Below, piece by piece: positions 1 through 9,844 of a stretch of DNA of 64,000 nt. The position numbers and the translations under genes were made by a program. Each line of letters starts with the position of its first letter. Position 1 is the stretch's first letter. Under the pieces are notes generated by a model. It was not told the DNA's origin. It did no database searches and saw nothing but the letters and a program-made list of their open reading frames with translations. The stretch is from Cervus elaphus (lineage: Eukaryota; Chordata; Mammalia; Artiodactyla; Cervidae): NCBI RefSeq assembly GCF_910594005.1, contig NC_057823.1, positions 101,480,015 to 101,544,014 on the forward strand, in the 5' to 3' direction.

Positions 1-285
1 CGTGGTTCAGAGTCATGCCATCGGGGGGTGGCCTCCTAGAAGCTTATCCCACTCCCTGTGGGGAGCTAACTCTTCCATGGTTCAGAATCATGCCATCCGG
101 GGGTGGCCTCCTAGAAGCTTATCCCACTCCCTGTGGGGAGCTAACTCTTCCGTGGTTCAGAATCATGCCATCCGGGGGTGGCCTCCTGGAAGCTTATCCC
201 ACACCCTGTGGGGAGCTAACTCTTCCGTGGTTCAGAGTCATGCCATCCGGGGGTGGCCTCCTAGAAGCTTATCCCACTCCCTGTG
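1..285. repeat. 75-bp minisatellite, about 3.8 copies, open at the left edge
   Basis: The phrase tggttcaga recurs at 3, 78, 153 and 228, a strict 75-bp period. Units differ by only a few substitutions, and each contains a HindIII site (aagctt) and the block ctgtggggagctaac. The last unit stops near 285, where tggtgcattgc begins. Because 75 is 25 codons, two plus-strand frames stay open across the whole array and give a 25-residue repeating peptide. I read that as a by-product of the period and not as a gene, since there is no start context or non-repeat coding sequence beside it. The array certainly extends to the left of the window. Confidence 0.95.
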
Positions 286-559
286 GTGGTGCATTGCATC
301 GCATGGATAGGCTCAGTATGGGGAGAGGGCTCGTGTGGGCCGTCCAGGTTCTAGACTTCACCTTCACTCGGGCCAGCTGGGGAGCTTGGCAAAAGTGATG
401 GAGGTGGGGTGGTGGATCAGCCCAGGGTATAGACAGCACCTTCAGAAAGGAGACAGTGGGGGCAATGTGTGTGGTTGTATAATACATATGCTGTGTTTAG
501 TCCTTGATATGCCAACTTTGGACATTAAGTATTGACTTCTTGATTCGGGCTGATGAGCA
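286..559. other. Unique sequence after the minisatellite
   Basis: Moderately GC-rich single-copy-looking DNA up to about 480, then AT-rich. I see no splice-bounded exon or recognisable repeat. Confidence 0.5.
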
Positions 560-785
560 TTTAATTATCTCTTACACCCTCTTTCTTTTCATTCTCACTC
601 CAATATAGTTATGTAATAATTTTTGTTTCATTAATGCATATATATGGAATTTAGAAAGACAGTAATGACCATCCTATATGCAAGGCAGCAAAAGAGACAC
701 ATGTAAAGAACAGACTTTTGGACTCTGTGGGAGAAGGTGAGGCTGGGATGATTTGAGAGACTAGCATTGAGACATGTATATTACC

Positions 786-998
786 AGGCTCCCGCATAGC
801 TCAGTCAGTAAGTCATCTGCCTGCAATGCAGGAGACCCAGGTTTGATTCCTGAGTCAGGAAGATCCCCTGGAGAAGGGATATGGCAACCCACTCCAGTAT
901 TCTTGCCTGGAGAAGCCCATGGACAGAGGAGCCTGGCGGGCTGCAGTCCGCGGGGTCACAAGAGTCGGACACGACTGAGCGACTAAACCACCACCACC
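786..998 (+). mobile_element. Bov-tA SINE
   Basis: A tRNA-Glu-like head (agctcagtcagtaagtc, then gtttgattcc as the B box) is followed by the Bov-A body (ccactccagtattcttgcc) and the tail gagcgactaaaccaccacc. It sits inside the L1 and is flanked by degenerate copies of the target atgtatattacc at 774-785 and 999-1010. Confidence 0.93.
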
Positions 999-1010
999 GT
1001 GTATACTGCC

Positions 1011-1146
1011 GCTGCTGCTGCTGCTAAGTCACTTCAGTCGTGTCCGACTCTGTGCGACCCCGCAGACGGCAGCCCATCAGGCTCCCCCGGCCCTGGGATT
1101 CTCCAGGCAAGAACACTGGAGTGGGCTGCCATTGCCTTCTCCGACC
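1011..1146 (-). mobile_element. BOV-A2-type SINE monomer
   Basis: Antisense Bov-A unit starting with the (gct)n end (gctgctgctgctgctaag) and running through ttctccaggcaagaacactg to ccttctccgac. It is oriented opposite to the neighbouring Bov-tA and shares the target copy at 999-1010 with it. A third target copy, atgtatgctacc, follows at 1147-1158. Confidence 0.9.
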
Positions 1147-1359
1147 ATGTATGCTACCATATGTGAGATAGATGACCAGCGCAAGTTTGACGCAGGAAGC
1201 AGGGCACCAAGGCCTGTGCTCTGGGAAAACCCAGAGGGACGGGGTGGGGAGGGAGGCGGGAGGGGGCTCAGGATGAGGGGACACTTGTGCACCGTGACTG
1301 ATTCCTGTCGATTTATGGCAAAAACCACCACAATGTTGTAAAGTAATTAGCCTCCAATT

Positions 1360-1389
1360 AAAATAAATAAATAAATAATAATAATAATT
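1360..1389. repeat. (aaat)n/(aat)n microsatellite
   Basis: Simple-sequence extension of the L1 poly-A tail, four to five tetranucleotides followed by trinucleotides. Confidence 0.9.
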
Positions 1390-1390
1390 G

Positions 1391-2058
1391 TTTCAAAGTA
1401 ATGTTTGCATTATTTTGTTAAATTATGTTATTGCTAAGCCAAGTAGTGAATATAATTACATTTTATTTCTTATATAATTTTAATTTTCCCTAATTAACTC
1501 ATGTTTTTATTTCCATTGTTTTCTAAGAACTTTTCTAATATACTCTATTATAGATGACTATGATCATTTTTTATAAATCCTCAGACATGCAAAATAGTCA
1601 ATCAATTCCATTTGTTCCCCTCCTTTCATGACCTCTTTCCCAGAGTCCTGAATTCTCCTGCTTTAATTTGGACTGTTTGCTTTCCAGACCTAATGACATG
1701 GAATCCTTATTTTCTGGATCTCATATTTTTCCTTTTCTTGGATAATTCCTTGCTTGGGCTGAGCACATTCAACAGTGGCTCTTAAAAAAATCAGACACTT
1801 ATAGTACTTCCTTAAGACCTTCCTGGACAAAGGGGAGAGAGCCACTTCACTGTCTCCTTGCATTATGTAAGTCATTATCTAGTTCTGGCCAGTGGTCTGT
1901 GAGTGGAAGTGACACACACCAGTTCAGGCAAAAGCATACTCTTTACGCGTGAAAGAAGATACCGGGCCGAATAGAGGTGGTCATGAGACCAAGGCTAAGC
2001 CTGGATTGCCAAGTTGCCGTGTGGGATGCTTGACCTGGAGAGTCCTCTGTGTATGTGT
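1391..2058. other. AT-rich DNA without recognised genes
   Basis: AT-rich DNA with an antisense open stretch of 61 codons at 1690-1875 that lacks splice borders. No exon or young repeat seen. Confidence 0.5.
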
Positions 2059-2279
2059 GCATGCTCAGTCACTTCAGTCATGTCTGACTCTTGGCAAGCC
2101 TATGGACAGTAGCCCGCCAGGCTCCTCTGTCCATGGGGGTTCTCCAGGCAAGAATACTGGAGTGGGTTGCCATGCCCTCCTCCAGGGGATCTTCCCAACC
2201 CAGAGGTGGAAACCATGTTTCTTACGTCTCCTGCATTGGCAGGTGGGTTCTTCACGCCTAGCGCCACCTGGGAATCCCA
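2059..2279 (-). mobile_element. Bov-tA SINE
   Basis: Antisense copy: catgctcagtcacttcag at the left, ccaggcaagaatactggag in the middle and gcgccacctgggaatccc (RC of the tRNA-like head) at the right. Confidence 0.93.
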
Positions 2280-2531
2280 GATAATCTCCTGTACTCACAT
2301 ATATTCCAAGTACATAAGAAACCTTTGCTGTATTAAGATTCAGATTTTGATATTGCTTGTAACCTGCCTCACCTGAGTGATTCACAAGTTTTCATAGGAA
2401 ATAGATTTTTGAGCCATTCTGATCTGAAAACATTGTTATACCACCCTCTCATTTGACTAACAGAGTAATTGAATATAGAATTCTAGATGATAGAGAAATT
2501 TGATTATATTCTAATCCAATCCCTTTGGGTT

Positions 2532-2650
2532 GGAGTAGGAAATGGCAACCCATTCCAATACTCTTGCCTGGAAAATTCCATGGACAAAAGAAGCCTGGTG
2601 GGCTACAGTCCATGGAGTGGCAAACAGTCAGACATGACTGAACATGCATG
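2532..2650 (+). mobile_element. Bov-tA SINE, 5'-truncated
   Basis: Only the Bov-A body remains (gtaggaaatggcaacccatt, ggtgggctacagtccatgg, cagacatgactgaacatg). The tRNA-like head is missing. Confidence 0.85.
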
Positions 2651-3550
2651 CACGCATGCCCCTTTTTATGTGACCTAGATTTTTCTGGAAGCTTTTAGGG
2701 TCTTCTACTTACCCTGGTGCTTAGAAATTGCACTATGATGAGTCTTGATATGAGCATTTTTTGCTTTTATATATTGAGGTTTATGCCATTATTGAGATTT
2801 ATGCCATTCATCTCTGATGAATTTTGTATTATACCTTTGATAATTTTCCATATTTTTCTTTCTATAATTCCTATTAGTTGGATGTTATATAGGCTAGAAT
2901 GATACTCTTTTTCCTCATTTTTTCTAAGCTTTTATTTCCTTTGTCTTTTTGTCCTATTTTGTGAAGAAAAAAAAAGCCTCAATTTTAACTTTCAACCCTT
3001 CTACTGAATTTATTTAAAATGTTTTCTCCAGCGTTTACTGAGGCATAATTGACAAAATTATATATATTTAAAGTGCACAACATGTTGATTTGGTATGTGC
3101 ATACTTTAAGAAATAATTACCACAATTAGTTTAATTAACTCATCTGTAATTTTTCATAGTTACCATTTTTCCTGAGTTTAAAAACTGAGTCAATTTTATT
3201 TTAATTTCTAAGAGTTCTTTCTTGTCTGTTTGTCTTTTATGTAATTCTATTTTTCCTTTTATCCTTCTGAGACTACATTTTAAATTTTGTTTTGCTATTT
3301 CCTGCACTGTTTTTTTTTTCTGAGTTCTTTTGTCATCTTGATTTTTTAAAAGAACTTTCATATTGGATTTTCCTGAATAATCTGATGATATTTTGCTGTC
3401 CAAAAAATCAAGTGTTGTATATGAAGACCCTTATCAGAACCTGTTTGCCTGAGTGGAACTTGTCAACTTATAAACAGTGGAATAGTCTGTTTGTTGGGAG
3501 AGTTCCTTCAAATATACATATCTGTAGGTCTCCTCTTTGAGGCTATTCAC
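2651..3550. other. AT-rich non-coding DNA
   Basis: Apart from the L1 remnant at 3018-3135, this is T-rich sequence with a small imperfect duplication (gtttatgccatt / atttatgccatt near 2780-2805). No gene seen. Confidence 0.5.
3018..3135 (-). mobile_element. Old L1 3'-end fragment
   Basis: Text typical of antisense mammalian L1 3' ends: ttactgaggcataattgac, then atatatttaaagtgcacaac and gttgatttggtatgtgcata. Confidence 0.6.
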
Positions 3551-4557
3551 TTTCTCCTGGGTGCTCAGCTGCTAAAGAATCTGCCTGCAATACAGGAGTC
3601 AGTTCAGTCAGTTCAGTTGCTCAGTTGTGTCTGACTTTTTGTGACCCCATGAATCACAGCACGCCAGGCCTCCCTGTCCATCACCAACTCCCGGAGTCCA
3701 CACAAACCCATGTCCATCGAGTCGGTGAGGCCATCCAGCCATCTCATCCTCAGTCGTCCCCTTCTCCTCCTGCCCCCAATCCCTCCCAGCATCAGGGTCT
3801 TTTCCAGTGAGTCAACTCTTCGCATCAGGTGGCCAAAGTATTGGAGTTTCAGCTTCAACATCAGTCCTTCCAGTGAACACCCAGGACTGATCTCCTTTAG
3901 GATGGACTGGTTGGATCTCCTTGCAGTCCAAGGGATTTGCAAGAGTCTTCTCCAACACCACAGTTCAAAAGCATCAATTTTTCGGCACTCAGCCTTCTTA
4001 ACAGTCCAACTCTCACATCCATACATGACTACTGGAAAAACCATAGCTTTGTCTAGACGGACCTTTGTTGGCAAAGTAATGTCTCTGCTTTTTAATATGC
4101 TGTCTAGATTGGTCATAACTTTCCTTCCAAGGAGTAAGTGTCTTTTAATTTCATGGCTGCAATCACCATCTGCAGTGATTTTGGAGGCCCCAAAAATAGT
4201 CTGACACTGTTCCCACTGTTTCCCCATCTATTTCCCATGAAGTGATGGGACCAGATGCCATGATCTTAGTTTTCTGAATGTTGAGAGGCTCAGGTTCAAT
4301 TCCTGGGTCAGGAAGATTGGCTGGAGAAGGGATAGGCTACCCACTCCAGTATTCTTGGGCTTCCCTTGGGGCTCAGCTGGTAAAGAATCCACCTGTAATG
4401 TGGGAGGCCTGGGTTTGATCCCTGTGTTGGGAAGATCCCTTGGAGAAGGGAAAGGCTACCCACTCCAGTATTCTGGCCTGGAGAATTCCATGGACTGTAT
4501 AGTCCATGGGGTCACAAAGAGTCGGACACGACTGAGCGACTTTCACTTTCACTTTCT
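3551..4557 (+). mobile_element. Dimeric Bov-tA SINE split by a BovB insertion
   Basis: The tRNA-like head begins near 3551 (ggtgctcagctgctaaag) and breaks at about 3598 after tgcaatacaggag. It resumes at about 4286 with aggctcaggttcaattcc. A second complete head follows the first body (attcttgggcttcccttggg near 4355), giving a dimer that ends at cgactttcactttcacttt. The intervening BovB is therefore younger than the SINE. No clear target-site duplication beyond a few bases is visible. Confidence 0.85.
3599..4285 (-). mobile_element. BovB LINE, 3' 0.7 kb, inside a SINE
   Basis: Antisense BovB with its 3' end on the left (gttcagttgctcagttgtg). The minus-strand frame from 4227 to 3613 is open for 204 codons and covers the C-terminal part of the BovB reverse-transcriptase ORF, recognisable by CSHEIKRHLLLGRK, YGCESWTVKKAE, FELWCWRRLL and DREAWRAVIHGVTKSQT. 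The RT catalytic core and the endonuclease are absent, so the copy is 5'-truncated and dead. The long open frame suggests modest divergence. Confidence 0.93.
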
Positions 4558-5046
4558 CCAGAGACGATTCCCCTAATCTCTGCCCTGGTTGAGTGTAATT
4601 TCTCTTGAGAGGCTTTTTGGAGAAAGGCCGAAGAGAGCCTGTTAATCCCCCAGAGGCCTGGTATTCTCCAGTCTGGAGATGCTCTGGTTTAATTTCTCAG
4701 AGCGCAGAAGTCTGAACTCCTATGATGGGAAGAGAGAAGACGGTTACTTCATTGCCAACAGTGGGAAAAAGATATACCCATGGAGGGGCAGATTGAAGTG
4801 CTTATAGGGGTGCAAGACAGGAAAGAGGGCAGAAGCCCAGAAAGGCAGCGCGGGGCGGGGCCTGCGGCGTGGGAACCTCGGTGAGACGCAGAGCGTCTGC
4901 ACAGAGCGTGGCCCAGCGTGGCTGAGGTCCCCGCGTCTGAGCAGGGTGAGACGGTCACTCTCCCGGGAGGCTCTGTGCCTCATCATGAAGTGCAGGGCGG
5001 GGAGGAGGATGGTGGCCTGAGCTGGTGAGGAAGCCTTCCATGTTGT
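4558..5046. other. Unique DNA with a CpG-rich patch at 4845-4970
   Basis: 4845-4970 is much richer in CpG and G+C than the surroundings, with a GC box (ggggcggggcc), a short inverted repeat (agacgc...gcgtct) and two gtgagac strings that look like splice donors. It could be a small promoter or first exon, or just a GC-rich relic. I find no supported reading frame. Confidence 0.4.
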
Positions 5047-5420
5047 GATGGATTTGGGGTTAATTTTCTATGACTACTATTGAAAAATCACCAAAAACTT
5101 GGTGGCTTAAAACACCAGAAATTTTCTCACAGTACTGGAGGCCAGAAATCCAACATCAGTTTTACTGGGTTGAAATCAACATTTTGGCAGAGTTAACATT
5201 CCTCCTGGAGACTATAGGGGAGAAGCCATTTTCTTGCTTTTTCTAGATTCTGCAAGCTGCCAGCATTCCTTGCCTGGTGGCCCTATATCACACCGGCCTT
5301 TGCGTCCATCACTGTATCTCCTTGTCTGATTCTGATGCTCATGCCTGTCTCTTAGAAGAACCCATATGGTTACATTGAGCCCAGTTACCCAGGATAACTT
5401 ACTCATCTCAAGGTTTTTAA
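5047..5420 (+). repeat. Old mammalian interspersed repeat (family not assigned)
   Basis: Recognisable blocks are aacttggtggcttaaaac, ctcacagtactggaggcc and cccagttacccaggataa. The same family appears again at 60245-60700. I recognise the text but not the family name. Confidence 0.6.
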
Positions 5421-5446
5421 TTTAATTCTATCTTCAAAGGCTGTAC

Positions 5447-5686
5447 TTTGGCCACCTCATGCGAAGAGTTGACTCATTGGAAAAGACCCCGATGCTGGGA
5501 GGGATTGGGGGCAGGAGGAGAAGGGGACGACAGAGGATGAGATGGCTGGATGGCATCACCGACTCGAAGGGCACGAGTTTGAGTAAACTCCGGGAGTTGG
5601 TGATGGACAGGGAGGCCTGGCGTGCTGCGATTCATGGGGTCGCAAAGAGTCGGACATGACTGAGCGACTGAACTGAACTGAACAAA
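5447..5686 (+). mobile_element. BovB LINE, 3'-terminal 240 bp
   Basis: Starts at gctgtactttggccacctc and runs to the terminal (gaact)n end. The frame 5459-5659 is open (MRRVDSLEKTPMLGG, RQRMRWLDGITD). It is immediately followed by a separate internal BovB segment in the same orientation. Confidence 0.9.
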
Positions 5687-5689
5687 GGT

Positions 5690-6862
5690 TTTAGATTTAG
5701 AAAAGGCACAGGAACCAGAGATCATATTGCCAATATCTGCTGGATCATAGAAAAACCTAGAGAATTCCAGAAAAAAATATACTTCTGCTTCATTGACTAC
5801 ACTAAAGCCTTTGACTGTGTAGATCATGACAAACTGTGGAAAATTCTTAAAGAGATGGGAATATCAGACCACTTTACCTGGCTCCTGAGAAATCTGTATG
5901 AAGGTCAAGAAGCAACAGTTAGAACCAGACATGAAACAATGGACTGGTTCCAAGTTGGGAAAGGAGTATGCCAAGGCTGTATATTGTCACCCTGCTTGTT
6001 TAACTTATATGCAGAGTGCATCATGAGAAATGCTGGGCTGGAGGAAGCACAAGCTGGAATCAAGATTGCTGGGAGAAATATCAATAACCTCAGATATGCA
6101 GATGACACCACCCTTATGACAGAAAGTGAAGAGGAATTAAAGAGCCTCTTGATGAAAGTGAAAGAGAAGAGTGAAAAAGCTGGCTTAAAACTCAACATTC
6201 AAAAAAATCACAAAGATCATGGCATTCGGTTCCATCACTTCATGGCACATAGATGGGGAAACAGTGACAGACTTTATTTTCTTGCGCTCCAAAATCACTA
6301 TGGACGATGAATGCAGCCATGAAATTAAAAGACACTTGCTTCTTGGAAGAAAAGCTGTGACAAACCTAGACAGCATATTGAAAAGCAGAGACATTACTTT
6401 TCCTATAAAGGTCCATATAGTCAAAGCCATAGTTTTTCCAGTAGTTGTGTACAGATGTGATTTGGACAATAAAAAAGGTTGAGCACCGAAGAATTGATGC
6501 CTTCAAACTGTGGTGTTAGAGAAGACTCTTGAGAGTCCTTGGACTGCAAGGAGATCAAAGCAGTCCATCCTAAAGGAAATCAACCCTGAATATTCACTGG
6601 AAGGACTGATGCTGAAGTGATTCTTCAATACTTTGGCCACCTGATGAGAAGAACTGACTCATTGGGAAAGATCCTGATGCTGGGAAAGGTTGAAGGCAGG
6701 AGGAGAAGGGGACGACAGAGGATGAGATGGTGGGACGGCATCACTGACTTGATGGACATGAGTTTGAGCAAGCTCTGGGAGTTGGTGAAGGACAGGGAGG
6801 CCTGGAGTGCTGCAGTCCATGGGGTGGCAGAGAGTCAGACATGACCGTGTGACTGAACAATG
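5690..6862 (+). mobile_element. BovB LINE, reverse transcriptase to 3' end
   Basis: Begins inside the RT finger region (tttagaaaaggcacaggaac) and continues to the 3' end (cgtgtgactgaacaa). The frame 5855-6310 encodes RT core sequence with an intact YADD box (NLRYADDTTLMTE). Frameshifts move the coding to 6219-6482 and 6617-6844, so no functional protein is possible. The endonuclease half is missing. Confidence 0.93.
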
Positions 6863-7611
6863 AAGTCTCTCCTTCTTCTTTTATTCCCCCCTTGCAACTG
6901 TATGAGGTAGCACTCACAGCTTGCAGAATTAGGGTGTGAATATCTTTTGTGGTGCTGTTTTAAAGCCTATTGCAGATGTGTGAATAGTTACTCTTGTAAA
7001 TGTGTTCATGTTCACACCCACACACAATACCTCTGCCCTCTCGAGAGGGCCCAGGGAAGGCAGAATCTCAATGTCAGCGAACACAGATAGTGACTAGATC
7101 TGGGTTGCAGGTGCAGGTTGGGTTTTCCAGACTTTCATTCCCGCCGGGCCTCGCTGCCCAGATAGAGTGTGACCTTGGGATAGAGTGTGACCTTGGGCAA
7201 GGTGGCTTTCTGGAACCAAGGGACTCCCTGAAGTGGCTGACTGCTGACTTTACTCCTACTTTCAACCAAGAGGAATCAGGGCTTCCTGGAGAAATGGTTC
7301 ATTCCAGGCTGGGGCAGGGAAAGTCCCATATGTATCTGGAGCATCTTTTTGTGTTAGAGAGTACAAAAGTGATTTAAGGACGATGTGGACACTAACAACC
7401 TGACTCAGAGGCAGGCGATTGAACTTGCACTGACTGGATCTGAGGCCATCTGAACATCAAAATCAGTAATGCGAATAATGAGTTATAACATATTGCATAA
7501 AATCAGAAACCATGAATCCATACTGATATAAAGAGATAAGTGAATAAATTAGAATTTTGGTAAGAGAAGGAATATTTACATAGTTTAAAATGCTTTTCCA
7601 CTGCTTCCTAT
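6863..7611. other. Unique DNA with an 18-bp tandem duplication
   Basis: 7161-7178 and 7179-7196 are identical copies of gatagagtgtgaccttgg. Otherwise no exon or repeat is recognised. Confidence 0.6.
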
Positions 7612-7823
7612 GTGCATGCTCAGTTGCTCAGTCGTCTCCAGCTGTTTGTGACCCTGGGGACTCTACCTGCCAGGCTCCTTTATCCATGGGATTTTCCAGG
7701 CAAGAATACTGCAGTGGGTCACCATTTCCTTCTGCAGGGGATCTTCTTGACCCTGGGATCGAACCTATGTCTCTTGGATCACTTGCATTGGCAGGTGGGT
7801 TCTTTACCACTGAGCCGTGGAAA
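7612..7823 (-). mobile_element. Bov-tA SINE
   Basis: Antisense copy from catgctcagttgctcagtcg to the RC tRNA-like head (ttctttaccactgagccg). Confidence 0.93.
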
Positions 7824-8981
7824 ATGGCTTATTAAGTTCGTGGGAAACACTTTTTAAGTACAGAGCGTTAAAGAATAAGGTTTCAGTAGAGAGACCTGGC
7901 AGATACCACCTCAGCCATATGATCAAAGCGAAATTAGTAGCAATGGTGGGAATAGATTGCTTGCCACTTGATAGGATGAAATGAGAAGCACACAGCTTCT
8001 TTTCTGCGTTGTTTTGATCTGATTGTGAAAAAAATATCAGAGTAACCTAAACTGAAGATAATGCCACAAAATAAATGACCTATAAACCTCAAAAATGCCT
8101 CTTTCATGAAGTTCAAGGAACTATTCCAAATGGGAGGAGGATAAAGAAAACTAGTGAAAAACAAGTGACAACTCGATGCAGTGCATGATTCTAAAGTGGA
8201 TCCTATACAGGACATTATTGAAATAATTAGTGAGACTCCAGTGAGGCCTGAGGATTAGCTGGTGGTAACATATTAGTGTTAACTTTTGTCATGATTGTGT
8301 TGTGGCTATATAGCAGAATGTCCTTGTTACTAGGAAATGAACATCAGCTTTGTGAGTGTGATGGCACATCATATCAGTAACTTATTCTCCGATGATTTGA
8401 GATACAACCGAACTCACATCTAGAAGCTAAGCTGTTACAGGGTCTAGGAAGGTTCTCTGCTTTCTGTCTCTCTGTTATAGGAAGGAATACCAGAAGGGCA
8501 TAAGCATAGATGTAGGACAAGCTAATCCTCAGTGTCTCACAGCAAAATTCTCACTGTTGGGACTGGTTTCTGTGGGAGCATGCCTACAACAGGATTACCT
8601 ATGCGTTCTGGAGTGTGTCTCACTTTGGTTTCTATATCTGAATTCACACAGTTCTCACACTGATTGTCTTTAGTACATCTGTGTGAGTGATGTGTATGCC
8701 CACGACTCTTTGAGCCCTTTTTCTTTTGTTCTTTTAAAAGCCCTTACAGTTTCTAACATGAATAGTTTATTTCATAGCTCTGCAGTTTAATTTTTGCAGG
8801 TTCACAGATTTCCTACTTTCTTAGTCACCTTGGAAAAGTACAGCCTTCCCCATCAGCTTCTTAGTGATACAAAGACTATGTGCTAGGGCTCAGTTTCCAG
8901 CCAAGACTTCCTGGAAGAGGAAATTCCTGTCTCCATGGCTGTTTCATCTTTTTCAATCAGGACCATATGGCAGCTGTTACT
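7824..8981. other. Non-coding unique DNA
   Basis: AT-rich DNA. Open stretches such as 7934-8215 on the minus strand have no splice borders, domain or start context. I see no gene. Confidence 0.5.
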
Positions 8982-9275
8982 CAGTGCTATCTAATAGAAA
9001 AATATTGTGAGACACATACATAATTTAAAATTTTCTAGTAACGCTAAACATAAAAAAGAAGTAAAATTATTTTAATAATATATTTTATTTAACCCAGTAT
9101 CTCTAATAGATTATAATTTTGACATGTAGCAAATGTAAAGGTTATTAATGAATTATTGTACATTTTTGGGTACTAGGTCTTCTAAATCTAGTTTGTATTT
9201 TGTACTAAAAACACATTACCAGCCACAGTATTCGATAGCCACATGTAGCTAGAGGCTACCTACTGGACAATGCTA
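8982..9275. mobile_element. Old non-autonomous DNA transposon (MER-type)
   Basis: Begins cagtgctatctaatagaa and ends tactggacaatgct, which are degenerate inverted termini. The interior (ttttaataatatattttatt, atagccacatgtagctagag) matches a familiar mammalian MER-type hAT-like element. Family name not assigned. Confidence 0.55.
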
Positions 9276-9555
9276 TTATGACTAGAGACAAAACTGCTTA
9301 CTTTGGTTCAGAATGTGATTGTCTTATTTCTTTTGTCACTCATTGCTTTGCATCACTGTAACTCAGGGACACTTTAAGGGGAATTAATACCTTTCACATC
9401 ACTTCTTTCAGTGGTGTGAACATTGAGCATGGAGCTGGTAACACTATCATGCCATCTGTTCTGACCTAAGTATCTTCAGCCTCTTTAACCACATATGGCT
9501 GAAAAGTTCTAGTTAAAGATAACTTTGTGACTGGTGGAGTTTAGTCTAGACTTCT

Positions 9556-9831
9556 CGGAGAAGGCAATGGCACCTCACTCCAGTGCTCTTGCCTGGAAAA
9601 TAACATGGATGGAAGAGCCTGGTTGGCTGCAGTTCATGGGGTCGCTAAGAGTTGGACACGAGTGAGCGACTTCACTTTCACTTTTCACTTTCGTGCATTG
9701 GAGAAGGAAATGGCAACCCACTCCAGTGTTCTTGCCTGGAGAATCCCAGGGACGGGGGAGCCTGGCGGGCCGCCGTCTGTGGGGTCGCACAGAGTCGGAC
9801 ACGACTGAAGCGACTTAGCAGCAGCAGCAGC
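9556..9831 (+). mobile_element. BOV-A2 SINE (dimeric) with 13-bp target-site duplication
   Basis: Two Bov-A units (ggagaaggcaatggcacc; ggagaaggaaatggcaaccc) joined by a tcacttttcac linker, ending in a (gca)n tail. The target-site duplication agtctagacttct is perfect at 9543-9555 and 9832-9844, so the ends are exact. Confidence 0.97.
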
Positions 9832-9844
9832 AGTCTAGACTTCT

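Larger units (their letters stand above)
560..1390 (+). mobile_element. L1 LINE 3' end (bovine-type), split by two SINEs
   Basis: About 620-785 reads like the bovine L1 3' region (tatatggaatttagaaag, gacttttggactctgtggg, catgtatattacc). It resumes at about 1159 (atgtgagatagatgaccagc) and ends with the L1 tail (caccacaatgttgtaaag, attagcctccaattaaaa) and an (aaat)n/(aat)n run. The two halves are separated by SINEs at 786-998 and 1011-1146. The element is 5'-truncated and non-coding here. The left boundary is uncertain. Confidence 0.8.

Noticed and set aside
2..398. Long open frames across the minisatellite (102 and 127 codons)
   Set aside because: They exist in two frames at once only because the 75-bp period is divisible by three. 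There is no start context, domain or splice support.
786..860. tRNA-like sequence
   Set aside because: The tRNA-Glu-like heads here and in other copies belong to Bov-tA SINEs and are not functional tRNA genes.
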